A DNA stretch of 64,000 nt from Saturnia japonica (Eukaryota > Arthropoda > Insecta > Lepidoptera > Saturniidae), in assembly GCA_033032175.1 (NCBI GenBank), contig CM065325.1:6910930-6974929 (forward strand). The letters are read 5' to 3'. Shown here piece after piece: positions 1-12,100 of the stretch (position 1 is the stretch's first letter; each line of letters opens with the position of its first letter). The translations under genes and the position numbers were made by a program. The notes under the pieces were generated by a model, which searched no databases, was not told where the DNA came from, and saw only the letters and a list, made by a program, of their open reading frames with translations.

Positions 1-589
1 GAAGTGAACGACACCGGCGCTAGTCATCCAAACACTCACAAGTAACTTTTTCTGAGTCAATTTTCATTTAGGGCAGAATCTCCAGGGTTCAGCCATTGCA
101 ACGAGCGCTTCCGATTATCGTACAGTATCCACTTTTCATCACAAGTAATGATTCGATTTAAAATCCCTTCATTATTGTGTCGGTTGAGCAAAGTAACACA
201 GCAGTCGACGCGTGTTTGCAAGTTCGATTCACTCAATTCATGAGGTACCAATCGTTCAAGTTTTTTTACTTTACCGATTTGCTTCAAGTGGATTAATACA
301 GTTTTATCACTTACCCCGAAGCCTGCAGCTATCTCTGAAATGTTTTGTGGTGGATCCGCTTCCACAATAGTCTGTAATTCTTCATTTTCCACTTTGGTAT
401 CCGGCCGTCCACGGGGTTGGTTCTGAAGGTCGAAATTTCCAGAACGAAAACGTTGAAACCAAAAACGTACCGTGCTTTCTTTTGCGACACCAGCGCCGTA
501 CACATCATTAATCCTTCGAGCTGTTCTGCAGCACTGGTTCCACGGTAGAACTCGTACTCGTAAATATACCGATATTTCATGTTTTCCAT
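1..589 (-). pseudogene. mariner transposase, N-terminal half, frameshifted, cut by window start
   Basis: Reading the minus strand from an ATG at 589, the protein matches the N-terminal DNA-binding half of a mariner (Tc1/mariner, mellifera-type) transposase: a helix-turn-helix with STVRFWFQRFRSGNFDL, then a second helix region with GVSDKTVLIHLKQIGKVKKL, then the first catalytic Asp in ITCDEKWILYDNRKR. The start is in one frame (MENMKYRYIYEYEFYRGTSA) and the rest in another, so a frameshift lies near 515-520. After LNPGD the frame breaks again near 70, and the next recognisable piece (KKLLVSVWMTSAGVVHF, positions about 1-50) is in a different frame. The remaining catalytic residues would lie left of the window. 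Family assignment is from motif recognition; the copy is dead. Confidence 0.88.
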
Positions 590-839
590 TGTACAGTAAT
601 AAGCGACGCCAAAGAAAAAAATAATGAGGAAAACTGTTTTCAAAACTCAAATGTACCAGCTCAATGAATTTATAAATTTGTATTTGTAATTCTTAACCAA
701 AGAGGAGATATTTCAGATCAATGTGGTCAGTACGACTAAATGCTAATTTCATATGTAAGGACCTAATACTAGGCTCCTGACATCACTGCACAATTTCCGC
801 GATCTCGGCATCCTTATGGACATTGAATTTCTAGGGCTT

Positions 840-1640
840 TAAAATTTTGGGCTTTGTATTGCGTAACAAGACTTTAAGTTGGCACATACAAAGATTGTAC
901 TATTTAACTCTCTCGTACATGGCGGTTTGGAATATTGTAGTATCGTATAGAGCCCATATTATCTTTTTATATTAAGTGAGCAATTCTTATATATATATAT
1001 ATGTAATTGGTTTCTCGAAAACGGCTCCAACGATTTGGATGAAACTTTGCATTTAGATAATGTTTAACATTCCAAGTTTACCTAGATACGTGTTTTTTTT
1101 TTCATCTCGGTCGCCCAGATATTCATATTTATGTAAACAAGATAGACAGGGTTCAAAAGAGGTTCTTGTTGCATTTGTTGTACAAATTGATAAACGGAAT
1201 CTTGGATGCATAGTGAGTTACCGAGTAGAGTTAATATGACAGTTTCTTTGAAACTACCAAGAGCTCGTTTTTGTATAATCGCTACTAATCATTACCGAAC
1301 TAACTTGGGGATTTTCTCACTTTTGAATAGAATTGCATGACGATATAATGCTGAATCTAAAAAGTCACATCTAGACATCTTCGCTAACAGCCTTGAAAAA
1401 TATAAAACCATATTTTGTCTCTGTAAGTAGAATATATTGTTATTTTAATTTGTTAAATTTTATTGGTTTTCTTTCATATTACATTTCCAAATTCATTCGT
1501 AGGTACTTTTTTTAATCAATTATTTTTAATAGCTCATCGTTTGTAATCATGACAAACTTATATAGTTAAGATTGCATTTGTGTTTTTTTTTTGTAACCTT
1601 ATTATTGGTCACAATGTAAATTTGTTGGTGTTTTTGTTAT
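840..1640 (+). pseudogene. LINE reverse transcriptase C-terminal relic, interrupted
   Basis: Plus-strand frames give FNSLVHGGLEYCSIV just before 960 and then, after a foreign insert, NKIDRVQKRFLLHLLYKLI near 1132-1190 and RARFCIIATNHYRTNLG near 1260-1320. These are the typical post-thumb C-terminal blocks of CR1/Jockey-type non-LTR retrotransposons. Stops and frame changes separate the blocks. The LINE continues into an AT-rich tail to about 1640. The clade is an inference from the motif style. Confidence 0.6.
961..1140. repeat. short dispersed repeat (family 4), inserted in the LINE
   Basis: This stretch shares the blocks TATATTAAGTGAGCAATTCTT, GTAATTGGTTTCTCG, AAACTTTGCATTTAGATAATG and TTTACCTAGATA..GTGTTTTT with copies at about 4637-4794, 47105-47205, 48712-48850 and 50325-50505. 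It splits the LINE reading frame at 960 and 1140. No coding potential is seen. Copies that keep both ends finish in GCCCAGATAT, often preceded by CACCGAGC..GCTCGGTCG, a small palindrome. Confidence 0.65.
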
Positions 1641-1654
1641 AAATAAATAAGTAA

Positions 1655-2200
1655 CTTCATAGTTACGAAAAGTGCGCTTAGCTCGCGACGTGCATTTAAT
1701 AGCCCATAGCCAGGCTGCGGCGCGGTAGGCAGCAGCGGTGCAGAGTGCCGGCCAACCGTTTCGCTGCAAGTGATTTCTTTGGTTGCGCGTAATTTTGAAA
1801 CCGTGATATCTTTTATGGTATTTATTTAAATAATGTAATGTTAAGGACTATTATAATCTACATTAAATGCCCAAGGTAAGTAACATATTTATCTGGATAA
1901 GGATTAATACTGAATCGGATAAAATAGCTTCGCAAATAAACTAGTATTTTTAATTATTATGTTGAAAATAAAATTGGTTACTGCGAGTCAGCCTTAGGCG
2001 ATAGACATATACTATCGCGGACTTTTCTCTAGGTTTTTTGAAGTACTATAATTTTTATAACATTATTTTGATGTAGCTCTTAAGGTTTAGACAGCGTAAG
2101 CCATGTAAGCACCCGAAAATCGATTATTTGACGACTTGATTACAAAACATTGGATTTTGTCTACTATACAGAAACTTAATTGGAATGTATTGTATATACC
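1655..2200. repeat. dispersed repeat also present at 7515-7830
   Basis: The segment starting near AAAAGTGCGCTTAGCTCGC and containing GGTGCAGAGTGCCGGCCAA, CCGTGATATCTTTTATGGT and ATTAAATGCCCAAGGTAA recurs with about the same spacing at 7515-7830 inside gene 1. It carries no open frame. Its 3' part (GACATATACTATCGCGGACTTTT) resembles the interior of the longer Helitron-like repeats near 3.5, 23.2 and 35.6 kb, so it may be a divergent member of that superfamily. Confidence 0.6.
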
Positions 2201-3377
2201 TACTAACCTTCCATAAAAACTCTTTAAAGGACAGTGAAAACCGTATAAAAATCCGTTACGTGATTTAGATGAATTAAGCGGAGAAACAAATAGACACCGA
2301 CAGAGACTTTCTTTTATAGTTAGTATGTATTGTTAGGGGTATTTAAATATATTATATATCTAATTATGTAATTTAGATGTCTTATTCAAAAATATTAATG
2401 ATATATATTGAGTTTCGATGTCAGTTTTATTATTAGAATGTTCAAAGTTGCTGTTTATAGAATGTTAATTAAGAAATCGTAATTTTTACAATTTCCAAAG
2501 ATTTAAAATGTATAATTGTATATATTTCTAATAGCTGATTTCGGTTTGATTGTTCATGCACTTCCGCTGCAATGTAAGGAAAAAATGGCGAGTTATTCAA
2601 CTGACAAGCCACAAGCGACCGGCAAGACGCAAATGATATAAAGTAAGTAACTTAATAATTTTTGATAATAAAAGTTGAAATCTTTCAAAGTATTTATTTA
2701 ATTTTGGCTGTCGCCAATAGTATAGATATAATTTGCTTCTTGGTATTATTATATAAACTACTCAGAATTGTATTCTCTAGTTCCGTTTACCCAAGTAAAG
2801 CAAACAATTCAAATAACAATTAGTATATAATGTAATCGAATATATATATATATTTTTAAGGACTTAAATACGCAAGTAGTAATTACATTAAATATTAAGT
2901 GTGAGACAATTTTTAGTTTGTTATTCTGTGTGCGAAGTATCTAAGAAGCTTGGTGAAGTATTAACTCCACGGTCTGTCCCTTATCTAGATGTATAGATGG
3001 ACTCTTTAGTGAGTGTGCTTTCATAAATTGTAGTATACAAATTAACAGGTAAAAGCTACGTTGTTACGTCATATACGACGTCACGTCACGTCGACAAGCA
3101 ACTGTTTAAGAATAAGCTGTTTATTATCACGGACCATAAAGCGTACTATAAAGTACAAAGTACGGACTACGGATTACTTAACTTATTATGTTCTCAAATT
3201 TATTTTTTTATTCCTTCTCTTATGTAGACCGTGTCTACTTATTTCAAAAAGTATGATGTAAAAAGTATTTCTTGTTAGTCCTAATTCAAAAAAGATTAAA
3301 ACTAAAGACGTTCTGTACATAATATGTAAGTACAAAAAATGTAGGTATTCAATTATTATCACTTAATATATTATATA
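2200..3377. other. AT-rich spacer without recognisable gene
   Basis: I see only AT-rich sequence with frequent stops in all frames. A small open frame around 3061-3261 has no recognisable motif and is most likely chance. Confidence 0.5.
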
Positions 3378-3906
3378 CTAGCTGTGCCCGTGGCTTCGCT
3401 CACGTGGACTACAGAATGCCCGCGCGAACCTTGCTTCCCCGTTCCCAGCTATTTTAAAGATAAAAATGCTTATTTTGGGTGGTGTGCCTTAGAAGATAGA
3501 CGTATATTCTGCTTGACTTTTTTGTAGATCTTTTTAATGCCTACAATCATGTAGTACATTAGTTTGCTATATCTCTTATGGTTTACTTAGCGTAAGCTAT
3601 TTAAGTGCCCGAATTGATTCACCATGACCAATATCTTTTATTTGTGCGGAACCCTAATTTTTTTTTCTAAACTAAAAGTAGCCTAGGTTACTACCTATAA
3701 ATTCATCTATCTACCAGTGGAAGTTCCATCAAAATAGGTCCAACCGTTTCGGAGATTACCCGGAACAAACAGACAGAAAGACAGACAAAAATTTATTAAA
3801 AATAGGTGTTTTGTTATAGGTATCGTATATACTTTCACATGCATTTAGTAAAAACCTGTTATTTTGACATTACAAACAGACACTTCTATTTTATTAATTG
3901 TATAGA
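3378..3906 (-). mobile_element. non-autonomous Helitron-like element (family 1), full-length copy
   Basis: On the minus strand this copy starts TCTATACAATTAATAAAAT and ends GAAGCCACGGGCACAGCTAG, i.e. 5'-TC...CTAG-3', inserted between A and T. Just before the 3' end lies the potential hairpin CGTGAGCGAAGCCACG, separated from CTAG by about 10 bases. TC/CTRR termini, a 3' hairpin and an AT target are the signature of Helitrons. It has no coding capacity. Other copies lie at 26037-26535 and 60161-60635, with a truncated one at 22192-22382. Confidence 0.72.
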
Positions 3907-4486
3907 TGTATGTACAGATGATTTCTTTCGGTTGGATTCAGATTATTATGTTGATGATAAGTCCATTTATCGATAACCAATATTTATAATACCATAACTC
4001 ATCTCGGTATGGTTTTCAGACGGGCTTTTAATTTATTAAATTTTATGATGTTTTTTGACATCATGATATGATACAAATGAAAATTGGATAGATATATATT
4101 TTTAAAGTTCTTTCGAATCAATATTTATGATTTGTAACAAATTGTACCTACATGTTACATCTTTATTTTTTATTTTATAATGATAATTTCAATTAAATAA
4201 AAATTAATCTATTAGTCTTAAAGATACGGTTGTAAAAAACAAATAGGTACTTATAGAGTTTTTTTTGTACATTTGTTTAGCGTACCTATGTAGTAGTATT
4301 TTATTGTAATTAAAATTATGGTATTATTCATACTAGGTGTCGATATAATTAAAGATTACTTACCAAGTTATTCATAAAAATTTTAAAATAAAAAATATTA
4401 TTTAATATAAAAAAAACCGTTTTAAAGCATTTGTCAAAAACTCGATAAATTAAATAACATGGCCAACATGATTTGTCTATTTATTT

Positions 4487-4870
4487 TTACCCAACTGTGA
4501 AACAGGAGGGTTAATATTTTTAAAAGCATATGTATGTATGTATGTCTATTTCTTTGGCACGAGTTCTAAACTGATTGATGGATTTTCGCATACGAGGTGT
4601 CGTTAGATTCGTCTTAATTGTGGAAGTGGCATAGGCTTATTATATTAAGTGAACAATTCTTGTATATACATATATGTAATTGGTTTCCTGGAAACGGCTC
4701 CATAGATTTCAATGAAACTTTGCATTTAGATAATGTGTTACATTCCATGTTTACCTAGATAGGTGTTTTTCTTTTTTGCCCAGATATTAATATTTAAGTA
4801 CGATGTCTGGGAATCAAATGAAAAGCAAAAATGGAAAAATATTTTTATTAGTCAAGGGTTTTTGTACAGT
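4487..4870. mobile_element. MITE with ACCCGACTGC-type ends (family 5), interrupted by a family-4 repeat
   Basis: It begins TTACCCAACTGTGAAACAGG and contains ATGTATGTCTATTTCTTTGG and GCATACGAGGTGTCGTTAG, shared with copies at 20149-20390, 38110-38352 and 49047-49261. Between ATAGGCTTA (about 4636) and TTAATATTTAAGTACGA (about 4795) a family-4 repeat is inserted. The other three copies are contiguous there and act as empty sites. The right terminal repeat is degraded. Confidence 0.65.
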
Positions 4871-4899
4871 CTCTTTTTTTAAATAATTTTCCCCCTTTA

Positions 4900-5815
4900 T
4901 TGTTTCTTAGTAGCACTATAATATTTGAACTTAAATTATTCATAATGATCTACTTCAAATCCCGTATTAGTAAATTACCTTACTGAGAATTGATAAAACG
5001 AATTAATTAATTAATGACATTCGAGTTTAACGAGCTAAATTTCCAAATACTAAGAATAAAAATAAGTTACTACTTAAATTAAATACACTTGCAATGAAAC
5101 TTGAATAATTAAAAAAGGTTTTACCTTGTTTATCTTCATATAATGATACAATGAACATCCTGTTATAATCAGTACTTATTTCAATTCCTACTGTTTCAAA
5201 AAAGTTTTAGGTAGGTACCTCCTCTGTTCTTCTTATTTAAGGGCAAATTGTGTTAACACACAATTCCGCCAACTTCTCGAGCACTAAATATATTTCTTAT
5301 ATATAAAAATCAAATATCACTCAAGCAAGATGACGACTCCCTTATTAGAACTTTCCAGGGATTTTTTGGGGTAACTCAAATTTATAATACATTTCATTTG
5401 TTCATAATAACCAAACTATATCGCTTATAACGCCACCAATATTACATAAGTTTATAAATTTAAATAAAACCACTACATGACAGAGGTGGATTCCGCCTAA
5501 AATTCCTTAAGTATGCAATAATAAATTTACGCAGTAGACCATATTACAATAAAATAATAATAATAATAAAATGTATTGTCCTTTGAACAACTTGAGAACC
5601 CACCGAGGCAGTGGGACACTGTAATAAATTGCACTATTCCTTACATCCAATTTGGCACAGAAATACCTTTTGTAATGATGATATCATCATTCTAAAGGTA
5701 ATAATGAAATTAAACATGTTAATATTAAATAATACGTATTATTTAAAATTATACTTCATTTTAAAGTCTTACATATGATAATTAATGATATATTACGTCA
5801 TGTCATGATTCAATA
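4900..5815. other. gene 1 downstream flank, AT-rich
   Basis: No gene or known repeat was recognised. The stretch contains a short AATAATAATAATAATAA microsatellite near 5560 and a small inverted repeat (ATGATGATATCATCAT) near 5676. Confidence 0.45.
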
Positions 5816-5816
5816 A

Positions 5817-5860
5817 TTTATTAAAAAAACTGGCTTGACTGCTTACAGTATTATTTTATT
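5817..5860 (-). promoter_or_regulatory. candidate polyadenylation signals of gene 1
   Basis: Two AATAAA hexamers on the minus strand, at 5855-5860 and 5817-5822, lie about 60 and 100 bases beyond the stop codon (5918-5920) of the serine protease gene. Which one is used cannot be told from sequence. Confidence 0.5.
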
Positions 5861-5917
5861 AGACTAGTATTATATTGGCGCACAAAATGACATTTCACAA
5901 GGTTCTTATAATGTTCG

Positions 5918-6158
5918 TTAGTTACTAATGTTGTCTAAAATCCAGTTTATGTAATGCGCTACGTTCGTGTAGACAGTAGGCGAATCCTTAACACCACAAC
6001 GTAAGGATCCGAAGGAGATGATGCCTCGTTGGATGTTTCGTTGCCCGCTTTTCCCTAAATTACCCGGAAACGTCAAGGGCCCACCGGAGTCGCCATTACA
6101 GGAGTCCAAATCTTCCAAACCACCGGCGCAGATTTGCTTATTCGTTATATTAAGCGAT
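5918..6158 (-). CDS. gene 1 exon 7: catalytic Ser, C-terminus and stop
   Basis: After acceptor GTATTTTACAG: SLNITNKQICAGGLEDLD, then SCNGDSGGPL with Ser383, GIISFGSLRCGVKDSPTVYT and the C-terminal helix NWILDNISN, stop TAA at 5918-5920. The SFG block keeps Gly at position 216. The normal PGVY block is PTVY, so Thr420 replaces Gly226. Confidence 0.94.
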
Positions 6159-9100
6159 CTGTAAAATACAGTAATGATTAGCGTTTCAAGTGATCATTGA
6201 AATACCATGTTAAACAGATTAATTATGCAGATATTGTCAAGTACGAAGCTTCAATCAAACACGTTCAATTTTAAAAAATGCACGGTAGTTGGGCCTAGCC
6301 TAACTAGTAACCACCTTCGAGTTGAACGTCTGTAGTATCAAATACGTATAGGTAGGGATGGTAAACGTACCAAATTTCAGGGTCTTTCATCATGTACCAG
6401 GTAAACATTATGCTGGTACGCAACAATAACAACTTTCTATATCAAAATCAAACTAAAAAAAAATCTTTATTCAATTTAGGCTCTAAGAAGGCACCTAAGA
6501 GTATCAAAACAATACTACCGTTTCGGAAAATGGAAAAAAACCTTACATCCTACAAATAGAACTACAGTTTTATTAACATAGATATTATATATAATAATAA
6601 TGAAAGATACAAACTTTTCATATGCCTTTTCACATAGATCATTGTTAAGCACGGGTATTGAAGCTTTCTGCAACACCGAAGACTGGATTCTATCATTTGT
6701 AAGCCCCCAACCTGCGATAGTGACATTTTCTCCAATCAGCGATTCATTTTGAAGCTCCTGTGTGATCGGTAGACATATAGGAGCCGTCCTCACTGGAAGA
6801 AGGTAATGATAAGTAGAAATTATTATGCCAAATATAAGTAAAGCGCTAGGTTTCGAAGTGTTCAAAATTAAACTTATTAAATTATAAAATAATTACTTAA
6901 AGAAGAAATACTTTTCGATGCCTTGTTTTTAATACGGACTAAAAGTATAATGAAAAAAGAAATTCCTTCACGGAACGCCTGGCAGATTTGAAACATCGAA
7001 ATTATTTTGTATAAGTTATATCCATAAAAGAACCCATTACGACAGGAACCAGATATGACATAATGAAAACATAAAAAGCATTACAAATTTGTTCCATAAA
7101 ATAATAACTGTTTATTACATAAATATTTATTTTTATTAAATACAAAATACAGAAATTAAAAATTTATTTGATATCGCGACAACACAATTATTTTCAACCT
7201 AGGACTTTGGAAACTAGCAGTCACGCTTACGACCGCTAGGCGACGAGGTGGTTGTAAGTGTATGCCGAAAACATGCTTCTGTTCATATATTCCATCATAT
7301 CGTGGCGAAGCATCGCTAGGGCCTTTATCGCAACGCCAACAATCAGGTTTACCCCTCGCCTATAGATGTTTTACATCAAAAAGTAGGGCACAGAATATTA
7401 TAAATATTTAAATTGTGACCTTACCCAGCTTTGCACGGGTGCGGTTTACAGAGTGTTGTATTTTAGGTTTAAAAAATCATGACTTAAAGTTTATCGCTTT
7501 AGTATTGATAGTTTATAACTTCATAGTTACGAAAAGCGCGCTTAACTCGCAACGGGCAATTCAATATAGGTGCAGAGTGCCGGTCAATCGTTTCCTAGCG
7601 AGTGATTTTTGGTTTCATGTAATATTGAATCTGTGATATCTTCTACGGTGTTCATTTAAATGATATAATGTAAATACAGTTTTGATCTATATTAAATGTC
7701 CAAGGTAACTAAAATAATTATGTGGATTAATACTGAATTGGAGAAAATAGCTTCACAAATACCTAACTTAATATTTTTAATCAATACATATTTAAAAAAT
7801 AATATTTTGTTAAAAATGGTTACTGTGTGTTGTTATGTTAACCTTTAGATATATATATACAGTCTGCCGCATGGCGTTATACGGAAAGCGCCGTTTATAT
7901 GCGGGGGTAGTGCGGAGCATGGCCGTCTACGGGGCACCGATTTGGGTGGACGCCCTTAGCACCCACAACAAACGTGTGCTGCGTGCGGAGGCGCCATTTG
8001 CGCTCGCCGGCTCCTCGCCGTGTGAGTTGGAGGCAGAGGGGCTTACCACCGTATATCAGTTTACGGCGTCGAGGAAGGAAAGAGAAGATCCTTCGGCTCC
8101 CACAGAGGTTGCCATAATTAGGCAGAGAGCAAAGGAAAAGGTGTTGCGGCGATGGGATGAGGTCCTGGCGGATGCGCGCTATGGACGATATACCATAGAC
8201 GCCATCCGCCCGGTCCTCAAACGGTGGATAACTAGGGAGCAGGGCTCCCTGAGGTTTCGTCTGGTGCATGTGCTGTCCGGCTATGGTCGCTTCGGATGGT
8301 ACCTGTATAGGACCGCCCGCAGGGAGCCCACCACCGTGTATCACGAGTGCGGTGACAAAGCCATCTCTGATTTCTTTTGATTCGTCGTGTTCCGGGATCA
8401 CATCACTAGCCGGCATCAGCCAATAAAACGCAGACGAAGTTGCGGGTACTAGCTAGTTATTATACAGGGTTATCTTTAATTCGACAAATTCCCTTTAAGA
8501 GGTGATAGGGGTAACTATTTGAGATAATTTTAACCCCCATATGTATCATGCAAAACAGAACCATTTTTGAGTTATCATGTTTTTTAGCTTTTTTCAAAAT
8601 AAGTAAAAAATGCAACATCAAACATTTATTTTTAAAAAAGTATCAATTTTAATCTCATTTTTTCTTCTGATTTATAAAATCGATTAAACACTGCCTATTT
8701 ATCAAAATTATAAGAACAATTATCGGTCCAAATTTGAAATGTGAGACGAAAAACGATATTATTTTAATATTATATTGGGATTTCTTTACACTAAAATGCC
8801 TTAAAAACGTTGATGTGAACTGGTTAAGTGTTGGACATTAATTCCTATTAATTTAAATAAAAGAACTAAACTCATACAAAAACTAATAATTATATTTAGT
8901 ATTGGCATTCTGTCGAATCTTTAAATTGTTAATTTAACTTCTATTCGTATTTGCCTGATTTTCCCATCGTCGGGCATCTGTACAAAAGATCATAATAGTC
9001 TGCCATGACGCGCTGACATCGCTTTATTACTTAATTTATTTTCCTCATTTAACAGTACCTAGTTCTTTTTTAACACGCTTTTATTAGCTTCACCTGTATG

Positions 9101-12100
9101 TATGGATGTATGTATGTAACCGACCCCTTTGAGCTCGATTTTGTCCTACTTTGAATGATCAGATTTAATTCAAACTTTGCACACCTGTCAAAAGTCGATG
9201 ACAATGCAATAATCCGATCAAAGCATCCGATTATCCTAATTAGATTCGCCAGGATTAATTAATTTCTTTCCGCATTCTTTGCATGCGAGTAAGAGAGATA
9301 GAGCTAGTGCGCGAACTACGCATGGGTGCAGTTCCACACTTACTCTTTCGGGCATGCAAGGTTGTACAGTTGATCATGCAGTCATTTATTTGGGTCCGCG
9401 ATTGTTTGCTGCTGGAAAAGCTTAAGTGGCACTTAGTCGTGGAAGATCCTTGGACGCTATACGAATTGAAGAACTTGATTGCTCAAAATTAACAGGAAGA
9501 ACTCCATGTAACAGTGAAGCATTGAATGAAATGATTCGATTACGAGATAAACCATAAAATCTACAATCAGTCACAGAGTGAAAATTCACACTCATCCTCA
9601 TTCTCAGTGCCGCCAACAGATTCGCTCCTATGATTATAATATTTTGTAGAGTGATTACGGATTGAAAATTCCATACTCAAGCATTAATGTGACTGACTGT
9701 ATATGTAAATAAGGTTGCACCTCTATGTGTCTCTCTGTTTATATTGGCATCATATAAATCTTTGAATATGTGTTCTTAACCAAGATACAATCGGAACACA
9801 TTTGTACATATTAAGGGCGGTTGATAGTTAGCAAATCGAACTAAATAATTTATAGTTTAAAAAATTTAACTAAAAAATGAAAAATAAATAATAGTTTCAA
9901 AACTAAAAAAACACGCTTTCATAAAAAATCCAACTAAAAAACAGAAAATAAAATTTAATAAATTTGATTAAGTACAGTGTAAAAAAAAATGAATGTACAT
10001 TATTGTAAAAAAAGCGTGGGGTGCATAGTGTCAATAATTATATAAACATTTTATTGACAGATAATGAGTAGAAGAATCATCACTTCGATAATATAATATC
10101 TTAAAAAGCGCTTTGAATACACCCCACGCTTTTTTTACAATAATGTACATTAATTTTTTTTACACTGTACTTAATCAAATTTATTAAATTTTTGTTATAA
10201 AACTTAATACGAACCTGAGTTAAAATCGACCGGCTCGGAAAGTCTTATTAAAGCTATATCGTCGAACATCGTTTTTAGGGAAAATCCTGGATGAGGTATC
10301 ACTTGGGCAATTGTAGCATTCTGAAAAATGAAAAAAAAAAAACATATAATTTTTTAAACCTTGAAACTTTGAAGTCGATAATAAAATAGAATATTCTGTA
10401 CTTTTCCTATTCGGAATGTGGGTTGTGCGTTTTGATAATTCCTATTATGTTTTTTTTTTTCATAGTAGCTTGGCATATTGATGCCACTGCCCCTGATAAT
10501 AAACACAGTACAATCCACACACAATAGCAACCACCGAGAGATCAACCGACAGCTTCACCGGGCTTGGGTGGGAGATTGTTTTACAGTTTCACAGTAGGTA
10601 TGACAAAGATAACATAAAAAAGAGCTTTTTAGTTCGTGCCGAGATGGAGATAGATATATTATTTCTTTGCATAGAAATATATATCAATACATAGGTATAA
10701 AAGAAAGTTGCTATCTGCATCTGTCTATTGGTCCGCTTACTTCTTCTAAAGAACGAAACGGATTTTTATACGGTTTTTACTGTTATTTAGAGAATTTTCA
10801 CGGAAGGTTTTTATACAGAACAGACAATTAATCCATTTTCGGACGAATATATGTATGTATATAACATGATCGATGATCCTGATCGCTATGATCGAGTTAT
10901 TGATTATTAAAAGGGCAGAACAGCGTCTGCGGGCCGGGGGCCAGCTGGTATTATAATATATTATACTCACGATAATGTTAGGTGCACAATATGTTTTATT
11001 AAACGATATCCTGCAATCGGGATCATGGTTCAGATCATGTTCTCCCAGTATAACGCCATTCAGTCTTGTCCCAGTCTTTAAAAATGACACACAATGTGCA
11101 GCAGTGAGCACATAATATTCAGTAATCAGCGTTCCACCACAGTTCTCTTTAGTTCTTCGACCTAAAATGAGATATCAAAGGTATTGGTTCTATCCATTAA
11201 ACATACAGCACCAACAACATCCTGAGCACGTTTTGTGGTGAGTTGTCCAATGCTACGTCATCACTGAATGAGACTTCTTATTATGTCTACATAACATGTA
11301 GTACATACTACATACCTACTGCGTTGATAGTGTGAGGTTGGGCTTCAGTTAATAGCATAACATTATTATTAGTTACTAATATTTTTAAGTTATTTGTACT
11401 ATTAACTGTATGAATTATTTATGGGCCGAAATAAATGATTATTATTATTATTATGTAGGTATATATACAATATTGATAAATTCTAACACCATGGCCTAAA
11501 TATTTATAAGGCGCAAATTCGACCCCACATGCAGTATTGTTATCATCTCTGGGCGGAAGCCCCTCACTACACCCTACTTCCTTTTGACCGCATTCAGCGT
11601 AGGGCGGCTCGAGTTATTGACGATCAAGCCTTTCCGATCGGTTTGATCCATTGGCTCTGCGTAGCGATGTTGGTTCACTCTGCATCTTCTACCGCATTTA
11701 TTATGGGGAGTGTTCCGAGGAATTATTTGGATTGATCTCGGCTGCTGAATTTCACCATCGGAAATCGCGTCAGAATCGTAAATTCCATCCACACCACCTC
11801 GATATTCAGCGTTCCACAACAGTGCGTTTCTTAAGGCACTTTCTGCCTCGCTCAACCACTCTGTGGAACCAGCTGTCGCCTGAGATCTTTCCGAGCTGTT
11901 ATGACCTGGTGACCTTCAAGAAGAGATCTTATTCTTTCCTAAAAGGCCGGCAACGCATCTGTGAGCCCTCGGGTGTTGCGGATGTTTGTGGGCGGCGGTG
12001 ATCACTTTCCATCAGGTGCGCCACCTGCCCGTTTGCCCCCTTTTTACTATAAAAAACCATGAAAATTGGTAGATGTAAGTGTTTTCAAATTATCGGGCTT

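Noticed and set aside
1..589. Host SETMAR-like domesticated transposase
   Set aside because: Two frameshifts within 600 bases and no SET domain or host-exon context; a decayed mariner fits better.
7895..8416. 173-codon open frame on the minus strand
   Set aside because: Antisense of the R1-like LINE fragment. High GC reduces stops on both strands, and no family motif is seen.
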